Positions 9,158-18,484 of a stretch of DNA of 64,000 nucleotides are shown here, in pieces (positions within the stretch are counted from its first letter, which is position 1; each line of letters starts with the position of its first letter). Origin of the DNA: CADEDH01 sp039029735 (lineage in GTDB: Bacteria; Actinomycetota; Acidimicrobiia; Acidimicrobiales; SZUA-35); assembly GCA_039029735.1 (NCBI GenBank), contig JBCCFL010000035.1:1-64000 (forward strand), read 5' to 3'. The notes under the pieces are model-generated. The model was not told the origin of the DNA. It worked only from the letters and a program-made list of their open reading frames with translations, and searched no databases. The translations under genes and the position numbers were made by a program.

Positions 9158-9412
9158 ACGTGCCCTCCGAGGGTGCTCCGTGCGGGTCCAGCACTCTGCT
9201 CTCGCCGTCCTTCATGTGGTTGTGCCTTGCCGTCATCCGGCTCTTTGGCATGGGTTGGTATTGCCCACGATTGCTGTTTCACTTCTCTGAGGCGGCTCCA
9301 CGGGCGGACCATGGCCGATGCAGGACCTTTTCCATGCCGGGCAACCGAGCTAGGTTCAATCCGCTTCCCCTGCATTGCAGTTTTGATTCCCGCCGCATCC
9401 ATCAACAACCGT

Positions 9413-9417
9413 GGAGG
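9413..9417 (+). promoter_or_regulatory. Ribosome-binding site deciding the start of the P-loop gene
   Basis: A perfect GGAGG lies 8 nt before the GTG at 9426. The alternative GTG at 9411 overlaps this motif itself, so translation should start at 9426, shortening the longest open frame by five codons. Confidence 0.75.
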
Positions 9418-9425
9418 TCACATTC

Positions 9426-10463
9426 GTGAATCCAATTCCGCGCGGTTATATCGTTCCCTCCGCCGCATATACGATCCAGTCGTCTCTGGTCGATTCGTAC
9501 ATTCCCTATGAGGAAAGACCGCAACCGGGCGACGTCGTATACGGTCGAATCGCCCAACTCGGTCATCACCGTGAGCTCGAGAACAAGAATGGCCGCATCC
9601 ACCGTCTCACCGACTCGACCGCTGGTCTGTTCGTGTACGGCAACCGCTACGCCACCGACGCGTTCGAGGCTCTCGTTCCTGATGAGCCCTCTGATCTCGT
9701 TGACCTGGTCGCCCGGTCCGGTGTGATTGGCCGGGTTCAGGTCCGGAACAGTCGGGTGCTTGCCCCGACCACCGTCCGGGTGCTGGGTCGGGTGGTTGAC
9801 AAGGAAGGCAACCCGGTCTCAACCCTCGACCACTCGATGATCGAACCCGCAACAGTCGAGAAGAAGTTCCCGCGCTCCAAGCTCATACTCGTCGTTGGCA
9901 CGTCCATGAATTCCGGTAAATCGACGGCCGCTGTTGCCATCGCATGGGCCCTCACAACGATGGGCCACAAGGTTCGATCGTCGAAGATCACCGGCACTGC
10001 GTCGCTGAAAGAGATCCTGCATATGAACGATGCAGGAGCAAGCGTGTACAACGACTTCACCTACCTTGGATATCCATCCACCTACATGCTCGAGGAGGAA
10101 GAGCTCCTTCGCATCTTCAACGATCTCGATCTGAAGTTTGCCAACAACCCCCGCAACTTCTGGGTGGTGGAGGTTGCCGACGGCATTCTCCAGCGCGAGA
10201 CGGCGATGCTGCTGGCCAGCCCAGAGGTGAAAGACCGGATCGATCGCCTCGTGTTCTGCGCCACCGATGCCTTCGGGGCGATCGGCGGCCTGCACGTGCT
10301 CGACGAGCGCTACGGCCTCTTCCCCGACGCGATCTCCGGGATCGTGGCCAGCTCACCACTGGGCATCAAGGAACTGAACGACTACACGAAGGTTCCCGCG
10401 TTCGACGCGGCAGAGCCCGATCTCCGCACGCTGTCGGAGATCCTGTTGAGCCAACCCATCTAG
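9426..10463 (+). CDS. Orphan P-loop NTPase, SIMIBI (dethiobiotin-synthetase/MobB)-like
   Basis: 345 residues. A nucleotide-binding loop GTSMNSGKST is at residues 158-167, with five residues between the first glycine and GKS, the spacing seen in dethiobiotin synthetase/CobQ/MobB-type P-loops. After it come VRSSKITGTASL, a switch-like segment and WVVEVADGILQRE, which looks like the Walker B/metal region. The first 150 residues form a separate beta-rich domain (VLGRVVDKEGNP). Organisation is reminiscent of DUF1611-type proteins, but I cannot assign it. Early codons use many A/T third bases (AAT, ATT, GTT, AGA, CAA), unlike the neighbours, and the gene stands alone after a long gene-free stretch, which suggests lateral acquisition or unusual expression. 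Start fixed by GGAGG at 9413-9417. Confidence 0.7.
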   Translation: MNPIPRGYIVPSAAYTIQSSLVDSYIPYEERPQPGDVVYGRIAQLGHHRELENKNGRIHRLTDSTAGLFVYGNRYATDAFEALVPDEPSDLVDLVARSGVIGRVQVRNSRVLAPTTVRVLGRVVDKEGNPVSTLDHSMIEPATVEKKFPRSKLILVVGTSMNSGKSTAAVAIAWALTTMGHKVRSSKITGTASLKEILHMNDAGASVYNDFTYLGYPSTYMLEEEELLRIFNDLDLKFANNPRNFWVVEVADGILQRETAMLLASPEVKDRIDRLVFCATDAFGAIGGLHVLDERYGLFPDAISGIVASSPLGIKELNDYTKVPAFDAAEPDLRTLSEILLSQPI

Positions 10464-10584
10464 CCTTCGATCCCCCGCCTTCATCCGGGTGTGCCGACCA
10501 GTGTCGTTCGGCCGCCGGATCGCTCTTCCAGTCGCGGTGACCAACTGGAGTAGGGTGCGCCCAGGCCGAGCGGGGGTGTGACAC

Positions 10585-11655
10585 ATGGACCTGGGTATCT
10601 GCGTGGCGTCGAGGATCGACGACATCGACTACATCGTCCGAGCCGAGGAACTCGGCTACAGCCACGCATGGATCGCAGACAGTCAGATGATCTGGAGTGA
10701 TCCGTACGCCGTCCTCGCCCTGGCGGCCGATCGCACCGAACGCATCCAACTCGGGACCGGCGTTTCGGTGGCCGCAACGCGGCCGGCCCCGGTCACGGCG
10801 TCGAGCATCGCAACGATCAATCAACTGGCCCCTGGCCGCACGTTCCTCGGTGTCGGCACCGGCAACACGGCCATGCGGATGATGGGCCACCGGCCGATGC
10901 GCATCGCCGAGTTCGACGAGTACCTCGCGACGCTTCGCCCCCTGCTTCGGGGCGAGGAGGCTGACGTCTCGTGGCGGGGTCACACCTCACCGGTTCGTCA
11001 CCTCATGCCCGACGCCGGCTTCGTGAACTTCGACGATCCGATTCCGCTCTACGTGTCGGGATTCGGACCGCGATCGCTCGGCCTCGCCGGTGCCCACGGC
11101 GACGGAGCCGTGTTGTCGATCCCGCCGCAGCCAGCGTTCATGGAGCGGGTGTGGCGCAGCGTCGATGGCGGAGCCGCCGACGCGGGACGCACGATCGATC
11201 GGAGCTCGTATCTCACGAGCACACTGACCACGATCGTGGTGCTCGAGCCCGGTGAGGCCACCGATTCCGAACGAGTCAAGCGGATGTGCGGCGCATTCGC
11301 CATCGCATCGCTCCACTACAGCTACGACCAGTGGCGCGAGCAGGGGCGTGGCCCGGGGCCTGCGTTGCAGCCGATCTGGGACGACTACATCGCACTCCTG
11401 GACGAGATCCCGGCCGAGATCCGGCACCAGAGCGTGCACCGGGGTCACAACTGTTGGGTGGTGCCTGAGGAGGAGCGGTTCCTCAGCGCCGAGCTGATCG
11501 AGGCGACGTGTCTGGTCGGTACGGCGGACCAACTGATCGAGCGGCTCCAGGCGCTCGACGAGGCCGGCCTCGACCAGGTGATGATCCTGCCACCCCTCGA
11601 ACCCCGCTACGAGGTACTGGAGCAGGTCGGCCGCGAGATCCTGCCTCACGTCTGA
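10585..11655 (+). CDS. LLM-class (luciferase-like) flavin/F420-dependent oxidoreductase
   Basis: 356 residues, TIM-barrel luciferase-like oxidoreductase. Family landmarks are YSHAWIADSQMIWSDPYAVL, ERIQLGTGVSVAATRPAPVTA, RTFLGVGTGNTAMRMMGHRPM and LYVSGFGPRSLGLAGAHGDG, resembling methylene-H4MPT reductase-like members. It is longer than the other family members in the window because of an insertion around residues 230-300 (including YDQWREQGRGPGPALQ and HRGHNCWVVPEEE). ATG at 10585 follows a GGGGGTG ribosome-binding site. It ends 25 nt before the convergent MFS transporter gene. Substrate unknown. Confidence 0.83.
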   Translation: MDLGICVASRIDDIDYIVRAEELGYSHAWIADSQMIWSDPYAVLALAADRTERIQLGTGVSVAATRPAPVTASSIATINQLAPGRTFLGVGTGNTAMRMMGHRPMRIAEFDEYLATLRPLLRGEEADVSWRGHTSPVRHLMPDAGFVNFDDPIPLYVSGFGPRSLGLAGAHGDGAVLSIPPQPAFMERVWRSVDGGAADAGRTIDRSSYLTSTLTTIVVLEPGEATDSERVKRMCGAFAIASLHYSYDQWREQGRGPGPALQPIWDDYIALLDEIPAEIRHQSVHRGHNCWVVPEEERFLSAELIEATCLVGTADQLIERLQALDEAGLDQVMILPPLEPRYEVLEQVGREILPHV

Positions 11656-11680
11656 GGGCGGTTCGCCCCTGCTGGCCTGA

Positions 11681-13138
11681 TCAGGTGGTGGCGGTTGTGG
11701 CCACCCGGGGGCGCTCGGACAGCGCGACCGCCGCCAGGAGACCGACGGCGGCCACGACCGCACCGATCCCGAACGTGATGGCGAAGCGGCTCGTGCCGGC
11801 GTCGTCGCCGAGGAAAACGTTCATCGTCTGGATGCCAGTGACCACGCCGATGAACATGAGCTGCTGGCTCATGCCGTTGGCGATGCCCATGTCTTCGGGG
11901 TCGACGGCGCCAACCACCATGGTCGACACGGCCGGCTGGGAGATCCCGGCCGACACCCCGCTCAGCACCAGGGCCACCACAATCAGGATCAAGCCGCCGA
12001 TGCCGGTGAGGCCAGCGGCGAAGGCGAACCCGATCATGGACGCCACCATGGCGACCGACCCGAAGATGATGGGCCGGCGCTCGCCGATTGCGGTCGCCAG
12101 ATAGCCACCGAGGGGCGACGCCAAGCTGAACGCCCCCGGGCGTGGGGCGAGCATCAGGGCGATGGCGCCTATGCCCAGCCCGTACGGCCCACCGAGGAGG
12201 GCTGGGGTGACCACGAAGCCACCCATGTAGGCGAACTGGGCGGTGGAGCTGGACACCATCGGCAAGACGAAGTTGCGGCGAGTGAAGTAGTCGAGCTTGA
12301 GCATCGGAGCCACCGCCCGCCGTTCCACCCGGACGAAGGCAGCCACGCCGAGCGCAGAGAGCACGACGAGGGCGATTGCCACCGGATCGGCGAGTGCGGC
12401 AACGCCCTCACCGTCACGCAGCAGTTCGGTCACCCGGGTGAGGGCCAGGAGACCGGTCAGCACGGCGCCAGCCAGCGTGGCCGCCCCGAGATAGTCGATC
12501 GACACACCGACCTGGCGTGGGGTGGCGCGTATGTAGCGCCATCCGAGCGTCGCCGCCACGACGGTGACGGCGGCGAAGGCCACGAAGATCCACCGCCACC
12601 CCACCACATCGATCAACGGCCCGCCGATCACGAGACCGATCGTGGGGGCGCCCGTCATGGCGAACTGGAACCACCCCATCGCTGTGGCCCGGCGCTCCGG
12701 GCCGTAGGCGTGCATCATGAGGGCCATCCCGTTCGGCATCACGAACGCGCCGGTGAGGCCGAAGAGCACGCGGAACACGATCATCGACGTCGCGTCCCAG
12801 GCGAACGCCGAGGCGAGCGTGGTCACGATGCCGCCGAGCAGGCCGAGCAGGAACATCGGGCGATGCCCCTTGATGTCGCCGAGCTTGCCGGCGATCGGGG
12901 TGGCAACGGCCATCGCCAGCATCAGCCCGGTGATCATCCAGGTGAGGGTGGCTCGGGAGGATCCGAGATCGCCGGCGATGTCGCCGAGCGCCACCGTCAC
13001 GATCGTCATGAGCGAGCCGAAGGCCATCACGGCCAACATGGCGATGGCGAGCAGCAGCCGCTGGTATCCGCGATCCTCCCCGGTCACCCCAGGCTCATCG
13101 GCCTCAGGATCCTGGCGGGGAGGGTCGACGGTGGTCAC
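11681..13138 (-). CDS. MFS transporter, DHA2 (14-TM drug:H+ antiporter)-like
   Basis: 485 residues, very hydrophobic, with about 14 predicted membrane spans; length and pattern fit the EmrB/QacA-type proton-coupled exporters. Recognisable parts are the first helix LLLAIAMLAVMAFGSLMTIV, the motif-A-like loop GKLGDIKGHRPMFLLG between helices 2 and 3, and a matching loop TAIGERRPIIFG in the second half. The GTG at 13138 (VTTVDPPRQ) leaves a short charged cytoplasmic tail before helix 1. The frame is open further upstream, but that would overlap the divergent EamA gene. Probable inner-membrane efflux; substrate unknown. Confidence 0.8.
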   Translation of the reverse strand: MTTVDPPRQDPEADEPGVTGEDRGYQRLLLAIAMLAVMAFGSLMTIVTVALGDIAGDLGSSRATLTWMITGLMLAMAVATPIAGKLGDIKGHRPMFLLGLLGGIVTTLASAFAWDATSMIVFRVLFGLTGAFVMPNGMALMMHAYGPERRATAMGWFQFAMTGAPTIGLVIGGPLIDVVGWRWIFVAFAAVTVVAATLGWRYIRATPRQVGVSIDYLGAATLAGAVLTGLLALTRVTELLRDGEGVAALADPVAIALVVLSALGVAAFVRVERRAVAPMLKLDYFTRRNFVLPMVSSSTAQFAYMGGFVVTPALLGGPYGLGIGAIALMLAPRPGAFSLASPLGGYLATAIGERRPIIFGSVAMVASMIGFAFAAGLTGIGGLILIVVALVLSGVSAGISQPAVSTMVVGAVDPEDMGIANGMSQQLMFIGVVTGIQTMNVFLGDDAGTSRFAITFGIGAVVAAVGLLAAVALSERPRVATTATT

Positions 13139-13227
13139 GTCGATCCAGCCTAGATAATTCGCAGCTCTAACTAAGAATGCGCGACGGAAGTCACATCCGG
13201 AAGCGACCTGCACCAGGATGGAGCTCG

Positions 13228-14190
13228 GTGTCGTCTTCGTCATTCGCTCCCAGCCCTGTAACTCCTTCCGATCCACCGGTGGCCCCCGGGCTCGTGCTCG
13301 CCACGGTGATCCTGCTGTGGGGCCTCGGGCCGCCCGTGTCGAAGCTGATCACGGCGCCGCCAGTGATCTCGGTGCTCTACCGCTTCTGGCTGTCGGTCCC
13401 GCTGCTGTTCGTGCTGGCCCGGCTGGTCAACGGCGTCTGGCCGTCGGGGTCGATCCTGCGTCGATCCGCCCTGCCGGGGGCGGCATTCGGGATCAATCTC
13501 GTGTTCGTGTTCCTGACGATCAACACCACGGCGGTGGCCGTGCTGAGCGTGGTGACCACGCTCCAGCCTGGCTTGATCCTCGTGGTGGCCGGACCGTTCC
13601 TGGGCGAGCGCCCTCGGCTGTGGCACATCGCCTGGACGCTCGTCGGCATCGCCGGCACCGCCGTGGTGGTGCTGGGAGCTGGCGGCAATCTCGACGCGAA
13701 CGTGCTCGGCGTGAGCTACGCCGTGGCGGCGATGGTGATGTTCACCCTCTACTTCATCCTCACCCGCCGGGCCCGCAGCGACGGCGGTGACCTCAACCCC
13801 TTGTCGTGGATGGCCGGCATCTCGCTGTTCGCCGCGCTGGCCGTCACGCCGTGGGCGCTGCTCACCAGCTCGGCAGCCGACTACCGGATGGTCGATGGAC
13901 GCGACTGGATCTGGATGGCGTTCATCATTGCGTTCACGGGCATCGCCGGGCACGTGCTGATGGCGTGGACGCACCGCTACATCCAGGCGTCACGGTCGTC
14001 GCTCTACCTGTTGTCGATGAACATCGTGGCCATCACGGCCGCGTGGTTCATCCACGACGAGCCTCTCAACGCCGTCCAGCTGCTCGGGGGCGTGGTGGTG
14101 TTCGGCGCCGTGGCGGCAGTGGTCACGCGACCGGCCGAGCCGGTGCGTTCTGCGGTCACCCCGACACCGACTTCGACGGTTCCTCGCTGA
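13228..14190 (+). CDS. EamA/DMT-family transporter
   Basis: About 320 residues with ten predicted membrane helices in two repeated halves, the layout of drug/metabolite transporters. Helix 1 is LVLATVILLWGLGPPVSKLI, and the second half begins near LNPLSWMAGISLFAALAV. The GTG at 13228 is preceded by GGATGGAG at a good distance. An ATG at 13177 in the same frame would add 17 residues of poor codon bias, so I prefer the later start. It is divergent from the MFS gene, with a GATAAT box at 13153-13158 between them. Its 3' end overlaps the convergent second MFS gene by 35 nt. Substrate cannot be assigned. Confidence 0.78.
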   Translation: MSSSSFAPSPVTPSDPPVAPGLVLATVILLWGLGPPVSKLITAPPVISVLYRFWLSVPLLFVLARLVNGVWPSGSILRRSALPGAAFGINLVFVFLTINTTAVAVLSVVTTLQPGLILVVAGPFLGERPRLWHIAWTLVGIAGTAVVVLGAGGNLDANVLGVSYAVAAMVMFTLYFILTRRARSDGGDLNPLSWMAGISLFAALAVTPWALLTSSAADYRMVDGRDWIWMAFIIAFTGIAGHVLMAWTHRYIQASRSSLYLLSMNIVAITAAWFIHDEPLNAVQLLGGVVVFGAVAAVVTRPAEPVRSAVTPTPTSTVPR

Positions 14191-15352
14191 GCGCCAGCGG
14201 CGACGAGGAGGCCGGAGCCAATCGGGTGGCGACGAGCGCGCCGGTGGCCGACGTCATGGCAATGGCCACGAACAGGGCAGGGAAGCCGAGCGACGAGTCG
14301 CCGATCACGCCGCCGATCACGGGCCCGACGATGAGGGCCGAACCGTAGACGAGGGTGAGCGCACCCAGGGCGTTGGCGAACGCTCGATCCTGCAGATGGT
14401 CACTCACGTAGGCCACGGTGAGCACCGGGTAGGTGAACGATGCCGCTCCGAACAACAACGCCGCTGCTGCGGCGAACGGCTCCCGCTCGGTGATCACGAG
14501 GAGCGAGGCGACCGAGATGGCGGTCAACGCCCCAACCAGCACGGGCCGGCGGCCGACCCGGTCGGACAGGCGGCCCAGGGTGACGGCCCCGAGCACCGCG
14601 GCCACACCGAACAGGGCATACAGGTTGCCGACATGGGCCCGACTGAAGCCGGCGTCGTCAAGGGCCAGGCCGAAGAACGGCGTGAAGCTCGACACGATCA
14701 GGCCGAACAGCCAGTAGCCGGCGGCCAACGGCACCCATCGTGGAACGGTGCGAAGCCGTTCGAGGCTGATGCCACCGGAGAGGCTGGCGGTCGGCGGCGT
14801 GCGCATCAGCGCCGCCATCGTCGCCAGCAGCAGCACAGCGAACACCGCGGCGGCGATCCACGTCGGGCGCCACGCGTCCTCGTCGTCTTGGATGACGCGG
14901 ATCAGGTTCGTGCCCTGGCTGGCCACAATGATGCCGAGGCCCATCGTCGACGAGATGATGCCCATCGTCATCCCTCGCCGGGTGGCCGGGACGGCTGCGG
15001 TGGCGATCACCGGTGCTGACATCCAGATCCCCGCACTACCGAGGCCGGCGAGTGCCTGCCCTGCTCCCAGGAGCCACGGTCCGGGAGCGACGGCCAACAG
15101 GGCGAATCCGGTGCCGGCAATGGCCATGCCGGAGTAGAGCAGGCGTTGCGGCTCCACTCGGCCGCTGATCGTGGTGACGATGGCGACGCCCACGAGGTAG
15201 GCGGCGAAGTTGGCGGTGGTCAGCAGACCAGCCTGGGAGTTGCTGGTGAGCAGCTCCGACTCGATCGCCGGCAACAGGATGGGGAACGTCGACCGGGCCA
15301 GCGCATGCGACACCACGCCGCTCAAGGCGGCCAGGGCGACGATGCGGTTCAC
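14156..15352 (-). CDS. MFS transporter (12 TM, YbfB/AraJ-like)
   Basis: 398 residues with about twelve predicted membrane helices. The N-terminal helix contains GVVSHALARSTFPILLPAIE, and the helix 2-3 type loop of the second half is GRLSDRVGRRPVLVGA (motif A). The GTG at 15352 overlaps the TGA of the upstream D-aminoacylase by 4 nt (GTGA), so the pair is translationally coupled. That context suggests uptake or efflux of an N-acylated amino acid or related compound, which is inference. The last 35 nt overlap the convergent EamA gene. Confidence 0.8.
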   Translation of the reverse strand: MNRIVALAALSGVVSHALARSTFPILLPAIESELLTSNSQAGLLTTANFAAYLVGVAIVTTISGRVEPQRLLYSGMAIAGTGFALLAVAPGPWLLGAGQALAGLGSAGIWMSAPVIATAAVPATRRGMTMGIISSTMGLGIIVASQGTNLIRVIQDDEDAWRPTWIAAAVFAVLLLATMAALMRTPPTASLSGGISLERLRTVPRWVPLAAGYWLFGLIVSSFTPFFGLALDDAGFSRAHVGNLYALFGVAAVLGAVTLGRLSDRVGRRPVLVGALTAISVASLLVITEREPFAAAAALLFGAASFTYPVLTVAYVSDHLQDRAFANALGALTLVYGSALIVGPVIGGVIGDSSLGFPALFVAIAMTSATGALVATRLAPASSSPLALSEEPSKSVSG

Positions 15353-16827
15353 GAGCCGTTCGGCGTGTAGCGCAGCATTCGACCGGGGCGGGCGCCGGTG
15401 TCGACGCCGGCCTGGCGGACCACCTCGCCGTTCACCACCACAGCCTCGATGCCTGACGGGTACTGCTTCGGGTCGTCGAAGGTGGCCTCGTCGCGCACCG
15501 ACCGCGGATCGAACAGCACGAGGTCGGCGATCAGCCCCTCGGCCACCACGCCGCGCTCGGTCAACCCGAAGCGAGCGCACGGCAGGCTCGTCATGCGCCG
15601 TACGGCCTCGGACAGGCTCAGCACGGACCGGTCACGGACATAGCGGGCCAGCACCCGGGGGAACGTGCCGAACAATCTCGGGTGGGGGCGGCCCCGGAGA
15701 TCGGCGATGCCATCTGACCCCACCATCATCAGATCGTGGGCCAGGTTCGTCTCGATGTCGCCCTCGTCGATGATGAACTGGATGCAGATCGTGCGGTCGC
15801 CCTTGGGCGCAGCGAGCACCTGGCGGACCACCTCGCCTGCGGTCACGCCCTGCTCGGCGGCGAGATCAGCGGCCATGCGACCCTCGTACTCCGGGATCGC
15901 CGGGCAGGAGGCGAAGCGGATCACTGCAGCCAGCTCCTCGTCTGGGCGGTCGTGATCGAAGTACTGGGCCATCGGCCCGCTGCCGGCCGTGTAGGGATAC
16001 ACGTCGAGGGTGACGTCCATCCCGTCGGCATTGGCGGCGTCGACCAGGTCGAGCGATTGGCCCACCTTGCCCCAGTTCCGCTGGCCCGCAGCCTTGTGGT
16101 GGGAGATCTGCACCGGCAGTTCGGCGGTGCGGCCGATCGTGATCGCCTCGGTCACGGCGTCGAGCAGGCGGTCGCCCTCGTTACGGATGTGGGTGGCGTA
16201 GATTCCACCCGCTGCCGCCGACTCGGACGCCAACGCCACCAGTTCGTCGGTTTCGCTGTAGCGCCCCGGTTCGTACACGAGGCCCGACGAGAAGCCGCAT
16301 GCGCCCTGAGCCATCGCCTCGGCCACGTGGGCCCGCATCTGGTCGAGCTCGGTGGCATTCGGGGCGCGGCGCTCGTTACCCATCACGAGATGACGCACGG
16401 TGTTGTGACCAACGAGGGCGACGGCGTTCAGCGCCGGTCGGGCCTCGTCGACGGCGGCTGCGAACCCGGCCAGGTCGGTCCAGGTCGGGGCCACCCCGAT
16501 GAGCCCACTCGGCTCGCGTTCGCCGGGGCGGGCCGGTGAGGCGCTGAAGCCGCAGTTGCCGATCACCACCGATGTGCAGCCCTGGGCCACCTTGAACGCC
16601 ATGTCCGGATGCCGCAGCAGGGCGCCGTCGTCGTGGGTGTGCACGTCCACGAAGCCTGGGGCCAGCACCATCGCTCGCCCGTCGATGTCGAACGTGGCTG
16701 GGCCGACCGTACCGGTCGGCCCGATGGCGACGATCCGATCACCGTCGACGGCGACGTCGCCTTCGATGGCAGGTCCGCCCGTGCCGTCGACGATGGTCAC
16801 GTCGCGAAAGGCCAAGTCGTTGCTCAC
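15349..16827 (-). CDS. D-aminoacylase / N-acyl-D-amino-acid deacylase family amidohydrolase
   Basis: 492 residues of the amidohydrolase superfamily, cytoplasmic metal-dependent hydrolase. Metal-binding HTH is in PGFVDVHTHDDG near residue 60. The conserved IGNCGFSASP and GFSSGLVYEPGRY segments, ATHIRNEGDRLLDAV and QISHHKAAG are typical of N-acyl-D-amino-acid deacylases, as is the C-terminal EGLIADLVLFDP. GTG at 16827 (VSNDLAFRD) fits the family N-terminus; the open frame upstream does not. Coupled by a 4-nt overlap to an MFS transporter. Exact substrate (D-amino acid, dihydropyrimidine-like, other amide) is unknown. Confidence 0.85.
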   Translation of the reverse strand: MSNDLAFRDVTIVDGTGGPAIEGDVAVDGDRIVAIGPTGTVGPATFDIDGRAMVLAPGFVDVHTHDDGALLRHPDMAFKVAQGCTSVVIGNCGFSASPARPGEREPSGLIGVAPTWTDLAGFAAAVDEARPALNAVALVGHNTVRHLVMGNERRAPNATELDQMRAHVAEAMAQGACGFSSGLVYEPGRYSETDELVALASESAAAGGIYATHIRNEGDRLLDAVTEAITIGRTAELPVQISHHKAAGQRNWGKVGQSLDLVDAANADGMDVTLDVYPYTAGSGPMAQYFDHDRPDEELAAVIRFASCPAIPEYEGRMAADLAAEQGVTAGEVVRQVLAAPKGDRTICIQFIIDEGDIETNLAHDLMMVGSDGIADLRGRPHPRLFGTFPRVLARYVRDRSVLSLSEAVRRMTSLPCARFGLTERGVVAEGLIADLVLFDPRSVRDEATFDDPKQYPSGIEAVVVNGEVVRQAGVDTGARPGRMLRYTPNGS

Positions 16828-16918
16828 CGGGCCGAGCGTAGTGACGGACGCCGGGCCGAAGCAGGTCCTGGCCGTCGCTCGCCTCCGTCGTGCGCCGAGC
16901 ACTAGGTTCGGCTGTTCG

Positions 16919-18463
16919 ATGGAACGATGTGACGTGGTGGTGCTCGGGGCGGGAGCCGCAGGGGCGGTGGTGGCGGCCCGGGCGAGCGAGAATCCCGATC
17001 TCGACGTGGTGCTCGTTGAGGCCGGACCGGACTACGAGGCCGCGTCGACCCTCCCCGACGACCTGATCGACGGGCACCGCAACTCGCTTCACGACCACGA
17101 CTGGGATCTCCGCCACCAGCCGGCCGACGATGTGGATCCAGTCGCCTTTCCCCGAGGCCGTGTGACCGGAGGTTCGACGGCGGTCAATACCACGATCGCG
17201 CTTCGTGGGATACCCGCCGACTACGACCACTGGGCGTCGCTCGGGAACCCGGAGTGGGCTTGGGAGGCCGTGCTGCCGGCCCTGTGCCGACTGGAACGCG
17301 ATCTCGACTTCGGGGCCGAGCCGCACCACGGCGACGCCGGCCCGATCACGATCCGTCGATGGCGGGCCGAAGAGTTGGTGCCCACCCAGGCAGCCTTCCT
17401 CGAGGCTGCCACCTCGTTCGGCCATCCCGCCTGCGCTGATGTGAACGCGCCCGATGCGGTGGGCGCTGGGGTGATGGCGATGAACAAGCTCGGCCGGCTC
17501 CGGATCTCGACTGCTGTCGGGTACCTCGCCTCGGCCCGCCATCGGGAGAACCTCACGATCCTGAGCGACCACCACGCCAATCGGGTGGTGGTCGAACACG
17601 GGCGAGCCACGGGCGTTGAGCTGGTGGCGGGCGACGGCTCGGCTCGGACGATCGAGGCGTCGCTCGTGATCGTGGCGTGCGGTGCCGTGCACTCCCCTGG
17701 CGTACTCGTTCGCTCCGGTATCGGCGCTGCCGACGAACTCGCCCGGCTGGCCATCGAGCCGGTGGCCACGATGAGCGGCGTTGGGGCGAACCTCAGCGAT
17801 CACCCGGCGCTGCTGGTGGCGATGACGCCCCGCCACCCGGAGATGACCGCCGACGAGCTCCCCCTCGTCCAGACGATCACCCGCTACACCAGTGAGAGCA
17901 GTGACGTACCGCTCGACGTCAACATCGAGCTCATCACCCGGCTCCCCCGCCCGGCCCGGCGGCCCGACCGTGCGGTGCTGGGGCTCGCCGCCAGCCTGGA
18001 GTGGGTGGAGGGCCGGGGCCTCATACGCCAGCGATCTGCCGATCCGCTCGATGCGCCCCACATCGAGTCGGGGTTTGGGCGGCACCCGCTCGACCTCGCT
18101 CGCAACGTCGCGGCCTACCGCGATGCGATTGCCATTGCCAGCCAACCCGCCCTCGCCGATCTCATCGACGAGGTGGTCTTCCCCGATCCGAACCGGGCGA
18201 GCGTTGAGCAGCTCACGACCCTGGCCCGGCGAGCCAGCGGTTCGGGCTACCACCCGTGTGGCACGGTTCGTATGGGCCCGACCGATGATCCGACGGCGGT
18301 GGTCGACCAGTTCGGGCGCTGCCACGGGGTGGACCAGCTCGTGGTTGCGGACGCGTCGATCATGCCCACCGTGCCCCGGGCCAACACCAACCTCACCTCG
18401 ATCATGATCGGCGAGCGCATCGGCGAGTGGATCCGTACCGAACCTGCTCGGTACGGTCTCTGA
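16919..18463 (+). CDS. GMC-family FAD oxidoreductase (choline/alcohol dehydrogenase-like)
   Basis: 514 residues. The N-terminal dinucleotide-binding loop is VVVLGAGAAGAVVAARASE, followed by the FAD segment LVEAGPDYEA and the GMC signature GRVTGGSTAVNTTIALRG. The catalytic histidine lies in GYHPCGTVRMGP and the second active-site residue is the Asn in RANTNLTSIMIGERIGEW. It would oxidise an alcohol with flavin; the acceptor is unknown. Start at ATG 16919 because the Rossmann motif begins within six residues. It is divergent from the D-aminoacylase and leads into an SDR (21 nt later) and a luciferase-like gene, probably one operon. Confidence 0.88.
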   Translation: MERCDVVVLGAGAAGAVVAARASENPDLDVVLVEAGPDYEAASTLPDDLIDGHRNSLHDHDWDLRHQPADDVDPVAFPRGRVTGGSTAVNTTIALRGIPADYDHWASLGNPEWAWEAVLPALCRLERDLDFGAEPHHGDAGPITIRRWRAEELVPTQAAFLEAATSFGHPACADVNAPDAVGAGVMAMNKLGRLRISTAVGYLASARHRENLTILSDHHANRVVVEHGRATGVELVAGDGSARTIEASLVIVACGAVHSPGVLVRSGIGAADELARLAIEPVATMSGVGANLSDHPALLVAMTPRHPEMTADELPLVQTITRYTSESSDVPLDVNIELITRLPRPARRPDRAVLGLAASLEWVEGRGLIRQRSADPLDAPHIESGFGRHPLDLARNVAAYRDAIAIASQPALADLIDEVVFPDPNRASVEQLTTLARRASGSGYHPCGTVRMGPTDDPTAVVDQFGRCHGVDQLVVADASIMPTVPRANTNLTSIMIGERIGEWIRTEPARYGL

Positions 18464-18484
18464 ACCAACGAAGGGGAGGTCATC

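Larger units (their letters stand above)
8907..9425. other. Gene-free stretch of about 500 bases
   Basis: No convincing coding frame on either strand: short frames here lack family similarity and the strong third-position bias of real genes. The region separates the XRE regulator (reading left) from the P-loop gene (reading right), so both promoters should be inside. It is visibly richer in A and T near 9240-9425 than surrounding DNA. A small hairpin is at 9141-9157 and a strong GGAGG ribosome-binding site at 9413-9417. I could not pick a convincing -35/-10 pair. Longer than usual for this compact genome, it might hold a leader or small RNA. Confidence 0.5.

Noticed and set aside
9247..9263. 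TGGCATGGGTTGGTATTGC, resembling a sigma54 (-24/-12) promoter
   Set aside because: Spacing between GG and GC does not fit (9 or 14 instead of 10), and actinobacteria generally lack sigma54.
13153..13158. GATAAT box between the divergent MFS and EamA genes as a full promoter
   Set aside because: The box is good for the plus strand but no matching -35 at 16-18 bp was found, so it is mentioned only as context.
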